DNA from: Zygaena filipendulae
Lineage: Eukaryota; Arthropoda; Insecta; Lepidoptera; Zygaenidae
Assembly (NCBI GenBank): GCA_907165275.2
Contig: OU015666.1
Coordinates: 2,634,001 to 2,698,000, forward strand
DNA: 64,000 bases
Direction of reading: 5' to 3'
This document shows, piece after piece, positions 34,910 to 44,734 of the stretch (positions are counted from its first letter, which is position 1; the number at the start of each line of letters is the position of its first letter). A model generated the notes under the pieces. It did not search any database and was not told where the DNA came from. It saw only the letters and a list, made by a program, of their open reading frames with translations. Both the position numbers and the translations under genes were made by a program.

Positions 34910-35677
34910 ATGCGATAAGCGATTTATGCCCATCTACCAGCAAAAGCACTGGGTTTTTGATGTTATTTTCCACTACCTAGTTGTGAAACTCATAGAATAT
35001 TTATTTATCTCCTCTCATCCAACCTGACTCCGATCTGCCTAAGCACCATTCTTGATGCATACTATTCACTACAGCTCTTGGTGGTCTAATGTATAGAAAC
35101 ATGATACAAGGTGGACACATAGTGTCTGATACCGTCGCGTTGTCTTCTTTTTCATTTTTTCAAGCCAAGTAGGCTTTATTTGGTATAAGTTTTTGAACTC
35201 TCTTGGACCTAAAACTTTGCCTGTCTTTGGGCAAGATCGAAACCACTTTCGTCGCCATTAAAAATTCTTAAAATATCTTTTTGGTGTATACTATCCAAAT
35301 ATTCCTCTAATTCTCTAAGCCACAATCTAATTGACTCTTCTGTAACTTGGGCGCTAGCTTTATTAATACTCTCCACATTTTTAAACCACTTTTGACCTGG
35401 GAATTATTTTCTGAACAGTATCCAACAAAAAACAACAGTTAAGAAGCCATTCAACTATTCACTATCTACTCCTAGCGCTGGTTCTGGTACTGGTTTCTTT
35501 ACTCCATCTGGTCTGCGCCCACTGACTTTGTCCAATATTGTGGTCTTGGGAATAGCATATTCTTTGCATATATGTCATCTATTTATTCTTCTCTCGAATT
35601 TCCTTTAATGCTTTCTTTAAATCGTCTTCTGTGTATGTCTCTTTTCCTTCTTCTATTCTTGTCTGCAAAGAACTCAT
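34910..35677 (-). pseudogene. pogo/Tigger-type transposase remnant (psq HTH + CENP-B-like DDE)
   Basis: Starting from an ATG at 35675-35677, the minus strand reads, across several frameshifts, a psq-type helix-turn-helix (YTEDDLKKALKEIRE, then KEYAIPKTTILDKVSGRRP). Next come a DNA-binding stretch with QKWFKN, then NGDESGF holding the first catalytic Asp, PRAVVNSM, GRSESGWMRG, and VLLLVDGHKS with the second Asp. These are landmarks of CENP-B/jerky/Tigger DDE transposases. In-frame stops and shifts show it is dead. Confidence 0.82.
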
Positions 35678-36193
35678 CTTAAATAGAGAACGAAACAAAT
35701 TACTCATTTGATTTAAAAATTGAACACGTAGTCTTAATAAATAATGTACAATAATAATAATTAATCAATACATTTTAAATTATTTTTACAACCAAGTCAA
35801 TTGTATTTAACGAAAATGGTGGACGCAATTTGGTTTATTATTATCCCACGTAGGTATAGTTTGCGTCCATTGCGGACGCAATGTGGAAGTTTTGTAAATT
35901 CGATGTAGTAATTCGCGTCCACCTTATTTTATTCGTTAAATATAAAAAACATAAGCAAATTCATAATTAATATTATTCCTTTTTTCATAATAAAAGTCTA
36001 GAACAGCTATGTATCCTAAAATTAACATAAAACAATAAAAAACTTACCATCGAACGCGCCGCTGCACATTATTTTTTATCTAAACATCCCGCGCATACGC
36101 ACTCCTTTGATGAACAGCCTAAACTAACTATTTTTTATAGAAGATTGGTTTGGCGCACGGACCTTCTGTCGATGTGTGCGTGCCTCTTATATA

Positions 36194-37762
36194 CACTCGA
36201 GAGCAATGAATTAGGGTCAGGTAAAGATATCTGAATAACTCAAAAACTAAAAATGCTAGCTTAATGAAATAAATTGTGTTTGATAGACAATTAAATGTTT
36301 CTTGAATGAAAGTAATAAAATTTATCAGTTACTGTAAAGCTATGCCATAAAAAATGACAAAATACAAAAAATGGTACTTTTGTAAATCGAACTAAACATT
36401 TTCTTCTTCGGTTTTTACTTTTGTTTCTAGTCTGTCATATAAAAAGGTGTATAAAAAGCGTTTCTGATGTTGACTACTCATTATTAAAGCTCCAATAATG
36501 TCGCTTACACCTGAAGAATGCACCAGAATTCTCACAATGCTGGAAAACGGCCGGAGTCAGCGTGATACAGCAAGGACAGTTGGTGTGTCACTGTCAACTG
36601 CACAAAAAGTTCTCCGGCGTTACGAGGAAATCGGCTCAAACCTACGCACTCCAGGAAATGGTAGAGCCAGACGTACCACAGCACGAGAAGATCGGTACTT
36701 GGTCAACACAATGCTTCGAAACCGCTTTCTTACAGGAACTGAACTTACACATCAGTTCCAACGCCGCGGAGGAAGTAATCAAGTGCATGGACTGTAAGAC
36801 GACGACTTGCTGACGCAAATTTAAAACCATTAAGATCTGCAAACAGCCATAAATTGGAGCGAGAACATCGTATTTCGATATTTTAGATATGCTCGGAATC
36901 ACTTAAATTGGAGTGTTGAAGATTGGTCAAGAATTGGTTCTCAGATGAATCAAGGTTTATGCTCTATAAGCATGACGGAAGAACGAGAGTGCATATAAGA
37001 CCAGGGGAGCGATTCAAGCAAGCCTGCATCGAAGAGACTGGCCTATGGTGGTGGATCGTTAATTGTATGGGCCGGAATTTCTTCAAGGAGTCGCAGAGAG
37101 CTGGTGCTTATAGAAAACGGCTCTATAACTAGTGGAAGATACGTGGAAGAAATCCTAAACGAATAAGTTGGACTATGTTGGTCCATTTATGATCATTTTG
37201 GAAGAGGATGCTATCTTCATGCATGACAATGCCCGGCCTCATACTGGTAGATTTGTTTTTGACTAGCTTCAAGAAGTTAACATTAACTGTATGGAGTGGC
37301 CACCACGCAGCCCAGACCTCAATCCGATCGAGCATGCTTGTGACGAGCTCGAATGTGTGAGGCGTCGAAACCTTCCCCCAATCACGCTCAAAGTCGCTCT
37401 CGTAAAGGAATGGGAGAATATTCCCCGACATCGTTTAAGAAACTTGGTGTACAGCATGCCAAACCGCAATACCGTAGTGATGAGAGCACGTGGAGGTAAT
37501 ACAAAGTACTAAATCACGGGAAATTTAAAAGTAATAAAACAAAACAATTATTTTTATATTGTTGATATAAGTTGAGAAAGGGTATTTTTTTGTTATTTTA
37601 ATTTTTTATGAATAAAATACAAAGTGGCTTATACATTTTATTACTTTCATTTACGGAACATTAAATTGTCTATCAAACACAATTTATTTCATTAAGCTAG
37701 CGTTCTTAGTTTTTGAGTTATTCAGATATCTTTACCTGACCCTAATTCATTGCTCTCGAGTG
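36194..37762 (+). mobile_element. Tc1-type transposon nested in the pogo-type element
   Basis: 1569 bp with long inverted repeats of ~130 bp starting CACTCGAGAGCAATGAATTA at both ends, flanked by TA (36192-36193 and 37763-37764). It carries a single, inactivated transposase gene. The insertion splits the right part of the surrounding pogo-type element, so it is the younger event. Confidence 0.92.
36498..37512 (+). pseudogene. Tc1-family transposase pseudogene (DD34E)
   Basis: The ATG at 36498 opens an intact ~95-residue N-terminal region with a helix-turn-helix (SQRDTARTVGVSLSTAQKVL) and a basic AT-hook-like GRARR. The first catalytic Asp lies in FSDESRF (~36944), the second in HDNARPH (37225-37227), and the Glu in SPDLNPIEH, with 34 residues between the last two: the Tc1 DD34E signature. 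The reading changes frame between 36790 and 37220 and has an internal stop between the second Asp and the Glu, so no active enzyme is made. It ends at TAA 37510-37512. Confidence 0.9.
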
Positions 37763-37893
37763 TATTAAGGTATTAGCGGTAATTAATTTTCGTTTGATTG
37801 GTGAGTTAGTTTACTTATTTATGAGGATTTTCAAAGGAAGATCCGCAAAATGGACGCGAATTGGGCGATGGACGCGAACAGGCGAAATGACCC

Positions 37894-38457
37894 TAGTATG
37901 TCTTAAGTTGTGCAGATATATGGATATCTAATAGCTGGCTGTCTTTCCACCCAGTGAGAACCAGTGGTCGTAAGATAGGAACAATAGTGCTTTAATAGGA
38001 ATTGTAGCCAGCCAGACTAGATTAAGCGAGGAGCAGCTTAGTAGTGTGAATGTAAATGAGAACTCACTCTAGAGGGTCATCCAGGCAGCATGTTTAGTAG
38101 GTACCGCGCGGTAGCATTAGATAGCACAAATTAGTAGGTGAGGTAGTCTCATATTTAAAATCGCGGTAGAATAACATTGGCCGCAACACGCACCCGCGTG
38201 TAGCGCGGTGCACGTGCAGCGGCCGTCTGTCAGTGCAAGATCGAGTGAGATTTTCGGCTGATGACTACCGGCGCGGGGGCGCGGCGCGCAGGAGGGATAT
38301 TTTGGAGATCCGTTCGCACAGGGTAGATTTAATTTATTTTATTTCATAGTTTGGTTATGATATTGTTTCACTATGATCAGTGAAGTGCGTGGCTGTTGAA
38401 ACGTGTTGTTGCAAATTGAGACATCTTAGAAATGCGATTAGCTTATTAGTTTTACTG
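37894..38457. other. Unassigned stretch with GC-rich patch
   Basis: About 560 bp right of the transposon. AT-rich at the edges, with a GC-rich core (38160-38290) containing CCGCGTGTAGCGCGG-like and GGCGCGGGGGCGCGGCGCG strings. It could be the leader of a retroelement or a CpG-type promoter. No ORF or TIR supports either. Confidence 0.4.
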
Positions 38458-38472
38458 TCAGATTGTTTGTTT

Positions 38473-38850
38473 GTTTGTTTTAATGTTAAAATCGCCTAGG
38501 AGTATAGTACGTTCGCAAAATGAAAGAGAATTTAAGGATAAAGTTAAAGCGTCCAAGAATAGGTCAACATCCTGACATGGTGGGCGGTAAGCGGTTCCTA
38601 TCGCAAGTTTAATCCCACTGATACACAAAACCAGCCACATCTGTTCGACACTCCCGTGTTGCGGATCCACAGGGTGAGAATGAGAGCGTACGGTGATTCC
38701 GAGTCGTATGTAAAAACCTTTTCCCCCACCACGACCACCCCGCGAGCTCAAGGGCTGCGGCACGTGTCTCAAACGAAAACCAGGCACAACCGGTGCACGA
38801 TTATCTTCACCCGCTTTGAGCCAAGTCTCGTTAATAGTAAAGTGGCGGCA
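38473..38850 (-). pseudogene. LINE endonuclease-domain fragment (non-LTR retrotransposon)
   Basis: The minus strand encodes part of an AP-endonuclease-like domain: ETWLKAGED near its start, a GGRGGG loop, the central GTAYRPP, and ILLGDFNI with a catalytic Asp. The order and spacing are those of CR1/Jockey-type LINE endonucleases. The frame runs into a (TTTG)n tract right after GDFNI and nothing of the reverse transcriptase follows, so this is a truncated relic. Confidence 0.8.
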
Positions 38851-38859
38851 GTAACTGGC

Positions 38860-39253
38860 AACCCACACGATGCGGTGCGTCGACGCACCGCAAGAAATTT
38901 CGCCGCATTGGCGACCGCACAGGTAGTGCGGCGCCGCAACGTTCTAACGCGGCGACCAAAGAGTAGGTTTGCCCATCGATACGTACAACATTCTGTATAT
39001 CGAAATATCGATATTTTTTTTTCGATATATCAATCTCCGATATTGATATAGGTATTTAAAAATATCGATATATCGATAATCCGATATTTTAAATAACATC
39101 AACAGCCCAAGTGCTGCAGCGCCGTTGCGGCACCGCTCCGGCGTCACTCCGGCGCCACTCAGGCTCCACTCCGTACAACGCATTTTTGTATGTGATATAC
39201 CGCAGCGGCGCCGTTCAGGCGCCGTACCTGAGCCGCACCGCACCGTGTGGGTT
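38860..39253. mobile_element. MITE with TATCGATA palindromes
   Basis: 394 bp with inverted ends AACCCACACGATGCGGTGCG / CGCACCGCACCGTGTGGGTT and GGC on both sides, possibly a 3-bp target duplication. The flanks of the interior are GC-rich (GCCGC, CCGGCG). The core (38985-39090) is AT-rich with repeated TATCGATA / ATATCGATAT. No coding capacity. The superfamily is uncertain. Confidence 0.65.
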
Positions 39254-39261
39254 GGCTCTTA

Positions 39262-39690
39262 TAGGCTGCGAACGCGTAGAAGTTAACATGCTACGAATGC
39301 GTAGTTTATAACATGCTACGTTCACGTAACGTATAACAGGCTACGAACGGGTAGATTAAAATCGGCTACGAACACGTAGCGCATGTCTGGGGCTACGAAC
39401 TCGTTGCGTACGACTGGCTACGATCTCGTAGCATAGAAGAGGCTACAAACGCGTAGCCTTTAAGAGGCACGAACGCGTAGCCTTTAAGAGGCTGAACGCG
39501 TAGCTTATAATAATTAATGTTATTATCATTATTATATAACCCGCTACGAACACGTACCTTATTACTCGCTACGACCGAGTAGCATATAACGGGCTGCGAA
39601 CGCGTAGCCTACAAGAGGCGAGGCGTAGGCTACGAATGCGTAGCAAACATCGCACTACGAACACGTAGGTTATAACAGGCTAGGACTAGC
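39262..39690. repeat. 25-bp minisatellite of palindromic units
   Basis: About 16 degenerate units of ~25 bp, each built around GCTACGAACGCGTAGC, whose ends pair (GCTAC/GTAGC), followed by a loose spacer such as ctttaagag or tataacag. The array is interrupted by an AT-rich insert at 39510-39540. Confidence 0.85.
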
Positions 39691-39749
39691 CCACGGTTAC
39701 GCAACATTAAACCGACATTTTTTTTTATTTACTAACCTTTCCAACTGTT

Positions 39750-40000
39750 TCCATCACGTTAATTTCAGATTTCCCGCAGGAATACCGGGATAAATACTAT
39801 GTCCTTTTCTGTACCCTGACATCATGGTATCAGCCAAAAGACGTCCACTGCTGAACATAGGCCTCCCCTTAGGATCGCCACAACGACCGGTTCTGCGCTT
39901 CCCACATCCAATGCTGTCCCGCAACCTTTAACCAAGTTATTGGTTCAACTTGTAGTCTTCTTCTTTTTTGCTCCATCGCTCATCGCTCACCAGCTCTTCG
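39750..40000. repeat. SINE-like fragment followed by LINE-derived sequence
   Basis: ttaatttcagatttcccgc and ggaataccgggataaata match the dispersed SINE-like family (minus orientation, 39757-39815). ccactgctgaacataggcct (from 39846) is a phrase common in lepidopteran RTE-type LINE copies. Both are fragments. Confidence 0.5.
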
Positions 40001-40067
40001 AGCGATGTGCCCTGCCCAATGCCACTTAAAGTTTGCTATTCTTCTGGCTATGTCGGTTTGATTCAGC

Positions 40068-40790
40068 CGAGAGGCTGTGCCACAGCCCCTCCAACGGTGC
40101 CACGTTGATCACCGGTACATCGAAGTGCTGAAGTGTATGTACGAAATCGCCACAATTTCAGTCCGATTGCAGGACCAGAGTACAAAGCCAATTCAACTGC
40201 GGCGAGGAGTGAAACAGGGAGGTGTTATCTCTCCGAAATTCTTTACCGCAGCATTGGAAGACGTGTTTCAGCTTCTGGACTGGAATGGTTTTGGCACTAA
40301 TATCACTCACCTTCGGTTTGCTGACGACATGGTCATAACTGAGACGATGGAGGACTTAGGTGCCATGCTTGACGGCCTCAGTAGAGCCTCCGAACAAGTG
40401 GGTCTTAAGATGAACATGGATGAGACGAAGATCATGTCAAACGCACATGTCGTACCCACCCCAATGAAGATCGGAGGCTCTGCACTCGAAGTTGTAAACG
40501 ATTATATTGTGTACTTGGAACAAACAGTTCTACTGGGTAAGTCCAACTTCGGAAAAGATGTTAATCGTCGAATCCAGCTCGATTGGGCAATCATATCTTT
40601 TCGTCCCAAATACCGCAGTGTCTCAAGACTAAAGTCTTCGACCAGTGCGTGTTGCACTTGCCAGTGATGACCTACGGTACCGTGACGTGGTCGCTCACTA
40701 TGAACCTCATAAGAAGGCTCAAGGTCACCCAAAAGGCTATGGGGAGGGCTACCCTGACATCGTGTACACAAAATTTCATGATATATCGAT
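40068..40790 (+). pseudogene. RTE-type LINE reverse-transcriptase fragment
   Basis: The frame 40077-40667 contains the palm of a reverse transcriptase: RGVKQGGVISPKFF (motif preceding the active site), the FADD catalytic box at 40317-40328, then GLKMNMDETKIMS. Similarity continues in another frame (SSQIPQCLKTKVFDQCVL, PVMTYG, WSLTMNLIRRLKVTQKAM) to ~40770, so at least one frameshift breaks it. The endonuclease half is missing. This is the pattern of RTE/BovB-like elements. Confidence 0.85.
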
Positions 40791-40960
40791 TAAATACTTA
40801 GTTAAGTTATGAAAGCGTTACAAACTCGTAATCGAAATTATGATATTAGTTTGGATGATAGCGATGGAGTAATTTGCAAAACTAGGAGACTCAAAAAAAC
40901 GTACATAAATAAGTGGAAGGGCTGGATTATTTTTACACTCATCGGTTGTTCTTTAATAAC

Positions 40961-41375
40961 TGTCGCGGTCGAGTTAAATCAATAAGCGCGCAATGTACAC
41001 AAAATACGCAATGTAAAGCGAACACATTTTAATAGCGAATTCTATAGAAGTTCTTTTCTACAAACATTCTACAGAGTAGCTAATAAAAGGGAATATCTCG
41101 AACATTCTAGAGCCCCATTCGCCCGGGTACATAAAAAGCGCAACCGGACTGGAAAGGCAGTTGAGCAGTTCATGCAGTTCTGAGCTTTCAAAGCGATAAC
41201 ATAGAGTGAATCTTCAGCGATACCTGCGACTGCCAGCGACCTTGGCGAGATTGTTGGACATCGACATTCATTCAGTGATTGAGTGTTGTGATATCTAGAC
41301 CTAGGAGCCCTAGACCTAGTGTTTTTGTAAAGTAAGTGTTTACTCCAAATAGGGTTCTTACCCTAGCACGTAACA
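40961..41375 (+). mobile_element. Probable solo LTR (Gypsy-like)
   Basis: 415 bp starting TGT and ending ACA, flanked by TAAC on both sides (40957-40960, 41376-41379), the 4-bp duplication typical of Gypsy-type LTR elements. It contains a promoter-like block: a heat-shock-element-like CGAACATTCTAGAG (near 41099), TATA-like acataaaaagc (near 41130) and a GAGCAGTTC-type initiator ~35 bp on. No internal retrotransposon region follows, so it would be a recombination-derived solo LTR. No second LTR is available for comparison. Confidence 0.55.
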
Positions 41376-41379
41376 TAAC

Positions 41380-42354
41380 ATACATAAAATAATAAAAAAT
41401 CTCGTTAAACAGGCTCAATACTTTTTGATGACTCACCTAGACCCACGTGCTAGTCGAAAATTTTTAATAATCCGGATTCAGGGCATTTATTAGGTACAAA
41501 AGTAGTTATTAATTTTAGTGATGGGAGGTGTTTTGACACGTCTAACTATTTCTTTACCGAATAAATCAAACATGATTACCAAAATATGTCGTCTATGACA
41601 AAAATAATAATAATAATAATAATTTTGCTGTGATTGCCTGAAATTTCGGAGAAGAATCATTAGAAAAACGAGATTCAAAAACATCAGAAAAGTGTAGTGT
41701 ATTTATAATATTTGAGTTTTTAAATATTGAATGTCAAAACAATATTAAAATTTTAAAGTGAAAAGTTAACAAAAATTAAGGAGGTATCAATAACGAGTGG
41801 CCACACGCTTTTAATTTTTTTATCCTTCACGCATGCATAACAGCGCCGGCGCCGATATTTTTAATTTGACAAGTCACAAGAGTAACAAGTAACGCCACCT
41901 TACGGTAGGTGAGCGAAACTAGCTTCGTTTTTCTTTGTCTATGAAAACTTAATTCGTGGATTTGAGCTTTCAAAACTATAGTCTATACACGAGTATTCTT
42001 TTGTGCTAATGCAGTGTAAGGTTCTCAAAAAAAGAGAGATATTTGGTAACAAGTTTTATTTACTTAACAATATTTTAGTCATCACTATAAAACACATATT
42101 TTGATTTATTTAACAAAAAATGATAACGCACTAATTAGTGGAATAATAATTTAAGTTCGAGCGTTCCAATTCTCTAATTAAATAATAAATTAAAGTATTC
42201 CTATCTACTTACAATGCAATAAGAGAAAGAGATAGAAATAAAATATTCAACTACAAATAATGGTTTTGCTGGAATTGACACTACTGCCACGTAGGTTTGA
42301 TTCACAAGACACTTTAATAGTCAGCAAAAGTACAACGTAATAATTTTTTCACTT
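41380..42354. other. AT-rich gene-free stretch
   Basis: No supported gene or TIR element. It holds an (AAT)n microsatellite at 41604-41623 and a short GC-rich island (cagcgccggcgccgatat, ~41842). Confidence 0.5.
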
Positions 42355-42654
42355 CTCATGCTCTGAAAGTGCTTTTTTGTGCAGGATATAGGCTGCACAA
42401 AATCTAATTTAGTGCACAAGTGCATTAAAGTAATTCATAAATGTATCTATATTAAGGCAAAGAAAATGAGCCATACAGCCAAACGCAATAAGAAGTTCAT
42501 AGATAGAATTTGTTATTTTATAATACTTACTTTAATTTATTTGCCTTATGTGTTTTTAAGACAAAAATACCGTTAATATGCCGGAAAAACAGTTTGTTTC
42601 AGTATTCAAAACTGTACTAATTTTACTTTGAATTTTAACTAAAGAAATGTTATG
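42355..42654 (+). repeat. Dispersed ~300-bp repeat R, copy 1
   Basis: Begins cttctcatgctctgaaagtg, runs through gcaggatataggctgcacaa and cgcaataagaagttcatag, and ends at aaagaaatgttatg. An inverted, clearly homologous copy lies at 50868-51178 in the ABCB8 gene. The 65-codon ORF inside it is not conserved between copies, so I treat it as non-coding. Confidence 0.75.
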
Positions 42655-42969
42655 TTAACTGAAAACTAGAAAGTAGTTTGCTCAGAATCAACTAGCGAAT
42701 CGATTGCACTATGTTTTAATATAGGTTATAATTTTTCATTTTTACGAGCCCATGTCTAAATTATTTGGCGCGTACGCCACCCGTAGAAAAAAATTCGAAC
42801 GGGTAGGCGCGGCTACGGCTTGGAATTTCGTAGATAGGTCACCTCCAAACTAATGTTGAATAACTTTTAAAGTATAAATTTTTTCGACATAAAATATATT
42901 ATAATCATATTATTAATTATTTGTTAAAATGGGGTGTATCAGGTTTTCAGTTAATTCATTAACACGTTG
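42655..42969. mobile_element. TA-inserting MITE, 5'-truncated copy
   Basis: Homologous to 44862-45205 over nearly its whole length (actgaaaactagaaagtagt, ggcgcgtacgcc, ggtaggcgcgg, ggtgtatcaggttttcag). The left inverted repeat has lost its outer part, while the right end reaches CACGTTG and TA. The right neighbour is the middle of the CRE-containing MITE, so this element inserted into that one. Confidence 0.75.
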
Positions 42970-43190
42970 TATTGAGTTGAAATTTCGCGTGACGTCACTA
43001 TTCTGACAGTTTGTATAGCGGTTTTAGCGGTTAGTGACGTCACGACCCCCTCACCCCAAACTATAATGCGCTTTATCTCTGTGTATTTTAATTTATTTGA
43101 AAAAGCAAAAAATACGTGTCTATTGTTTTTTTGTTTTCTAACTGACGGACTAATTAGAATTTTGATTTTCAAAAGTAGTCCACATCCCTA
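42970..43190 (+). mobile_element. CRE-containing MITE, partial copy
   Basis: From ttgagttgaaatttcgcgtg through two TGACGTCAC sites to ctgacggactaattagaatt and tagtccacatccc, it matches the right two-thirds of 63035-63355. The left third is missing where the preceding MITE was inserted. Confidence 0.75.
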
Positions 43191-43195
43191 TTTTA

Positions 43196-44080
43196 CGGTG
43201 ACATAATAATAATATTAAACAAACTTATCGTTAGCTTACCGTTAATGTTTCTGCCCTAAGACTACGATGTCTAAGGCTCAGTGTCATGTCTTTGAAACTA
43301 TAGCTTTAAACTCCAATTGAACACTTAATACTTGATACAATCACCAGTAGTAAAAAAATACAATAATAAAATAAGACTTATATTATTATAAAGTAATAAT
43401 TTTACGAGAAGTTTTCATTTTAAATTATTGTGTTAATCTTTTATTATATTAATGTATATTATGTTACAGTTAGAACCAGTTTAGTTAACCAATAGTCAGA
43501 GCTGGTTTTTTTTTTACTTAATGCCTTTGCTAAAACTAGAATTAACTAATGCTCAAAATTGAATATCAGGTACTTACTAGACAAAACGCCACCCCAAAAT
43601 TCTTGGTTAGGTTGGGTTTGTACTGCTGTCCAAGTTGCGCGAGCCGAGCGGGCGTAGCGAGCGTGCCGCGGCAGCGGCCGGCGATGACAACCATTTCCAT
43701 CAATTCAATCCAATTTCAATTTCATTTGTATTTGGTATCATATTGACATTTATTTCATTCAATCAATCAATAAATAAAATAATTCAATCAATAAAATAAT
43801 ATTGTCATTTTATTCATCATACTGTCTATTTTATTATTCTATTTATTTCTTAATTTAGTTTCATTGTATTAAAAGTATTGTATTATAATTATTGTATTAT
43901 AAGTAGTGTATTACAGATCTTACAGTATTTATATTGTTAAGAATAAGGGGTAAGAATTATTTACTTGTATTTTTTTTTTATATTATTCATCTTATATATA
44001 TTAAATTTTATGTTTAGTTGGTGTACTTGTATTTATATGTATAGTATAATTTTTTTTTTCTTTGCCTCTTCTTTTGTTAC
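43196..44080. other. AT-rich gene-free stretch with a GC-rich patch
   Basis: Mostly A/T homopolymer-like sequence with (CAAT)n/(AATA)n tracts at 43745-43800. The only GC-rich patch is 43632-43690 (gcgagccgagcgggcgtagc). No gene or TIR element seen. Confidence 0.5.
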
Positions 44081-44084
44081 CGCC

Positions 44085-44290
44085 GTCCGTGCGTGACAGC
44101 GGGCTGCCAACTGAAAACCAGCGCTAGGTGTTCCCGCACCTAGCTAATGCTGAGTTGGTGACCCTTTCGGCAGAGCATGCAAGAGATATTATCGATGTCT
44201 CTTTAGATTAGGCACTGTTGATGTTTGTTTCTTTTTCTTGTGTGTTGTGCTGAAATAAATCTATTATCTTCTTCTTCTTCTTCTTCGGCG
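44085..44290 (+). repeat. 3' end of a lepidopteran LINE-like repeat
   Basis: gcgggctgccaactgaaaac, cagcgctaggtgttcccgc and taatgctgagttgg, followed by gctgaaataaatctattat, is the 3' untranslated end found on many lepidopteran non-LTR elements. It is followed by an (CTT)n microsatellite at 44266-44286. Recognised from family knowledge, not by a search. Confidence 0.5.
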
Positions 44291-44638
44291 CAACTTGGTC
44301 AGCTAACCTAACCTAATAACCTAACCAAGAATGTCCGGATGCTCTACGCCCTGCCTATGGCCATTCTAGGAAAGTGGACGTGGACGAATATCGGTGGTAA
44401 ATTCTAGTTTCGGCCGGGTATTTCTAGTTTTAACTAGGAAAAACGCGGTCTAACTCAAAACGGGTTTTAACTGTAACATAACAAATATACCCGTTGGATC
44501 ATCGTTAACAAAACATATAAGGCACGTCTATGATTTTTCTAAAAACAAAAACTAGACCAGTCCAGGCAATCCGAGAATAAACTAGAGTCATGATAATTCA
44601 TATTTATAGTCAAATTTTACACTATTTACCATATAAAT

Positions 44639-44734
44639 TCATAATACTCGTGAAGAATCTTCTCCATCTTGTTGTTGTCTTATCAGATTCCAGTAGAATC
44701 CCTTCTGTTTCTTCAATTGGTCGTGGGTTCCCAT
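44639..44734 (-). CDS. ABCB8: ABCB8 exon 14 (C-terminus)
   Basis: 96 bp, acceptor ctctctgtctcag. Encodes [20 protein letters not shown] and a short acidic end, then TGA. This is the GTHxEL...YxxLI end of all ABCB half-transporters, so the gene is complete. A TATAAA-type poly(A) hexamer lies near 44607; no AATAAA is close. Confidence 0.93.
   Translation of the reverse strand: MGTHDQLKKQKGFYWNLIRQQQDGEDSSRVL

Larger units (their letters stand above)
34451..37893. mobile_element. Decayed pogo/Tigger-type DNA transposon
   Basis: Perfect terminal inverted repeats of about 26 bp begin GGGTCATTTCGCCTG at 34451 and end with the complement at 37893. TA is duplicated on both sides (34449-34450, 37894-37895), as for the Tc1/mariner/pogo superfamily. 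The sub-terminal zones repeat GCGTCCA many times (34661-34710, 35818-35925, 37848-37880). The minus strand holds a broken transposase. A Tc1-type transposon has jumped into it (36194-37762); without that insert it is about 1.87 kb. Confidence 0.88.

Noticed and set aside
39262..39690. CRISPR-like array in the 25-bp minisatellite
   Set aside because: Repeats are degenerate, spacers are short and repetitive, and the genome is eukaryotic.
42379..42576. 65-codon ORF in repeat R
   Set aside because: Not preserved in the second copy of the repeat at 50868-51178.
44310..44340. Short CCTAA repeats resembling the insect telomere (TTAGG)n
   Set aside because: Only a few scattered units; below what is needed to call an interstitial telomeric tract.
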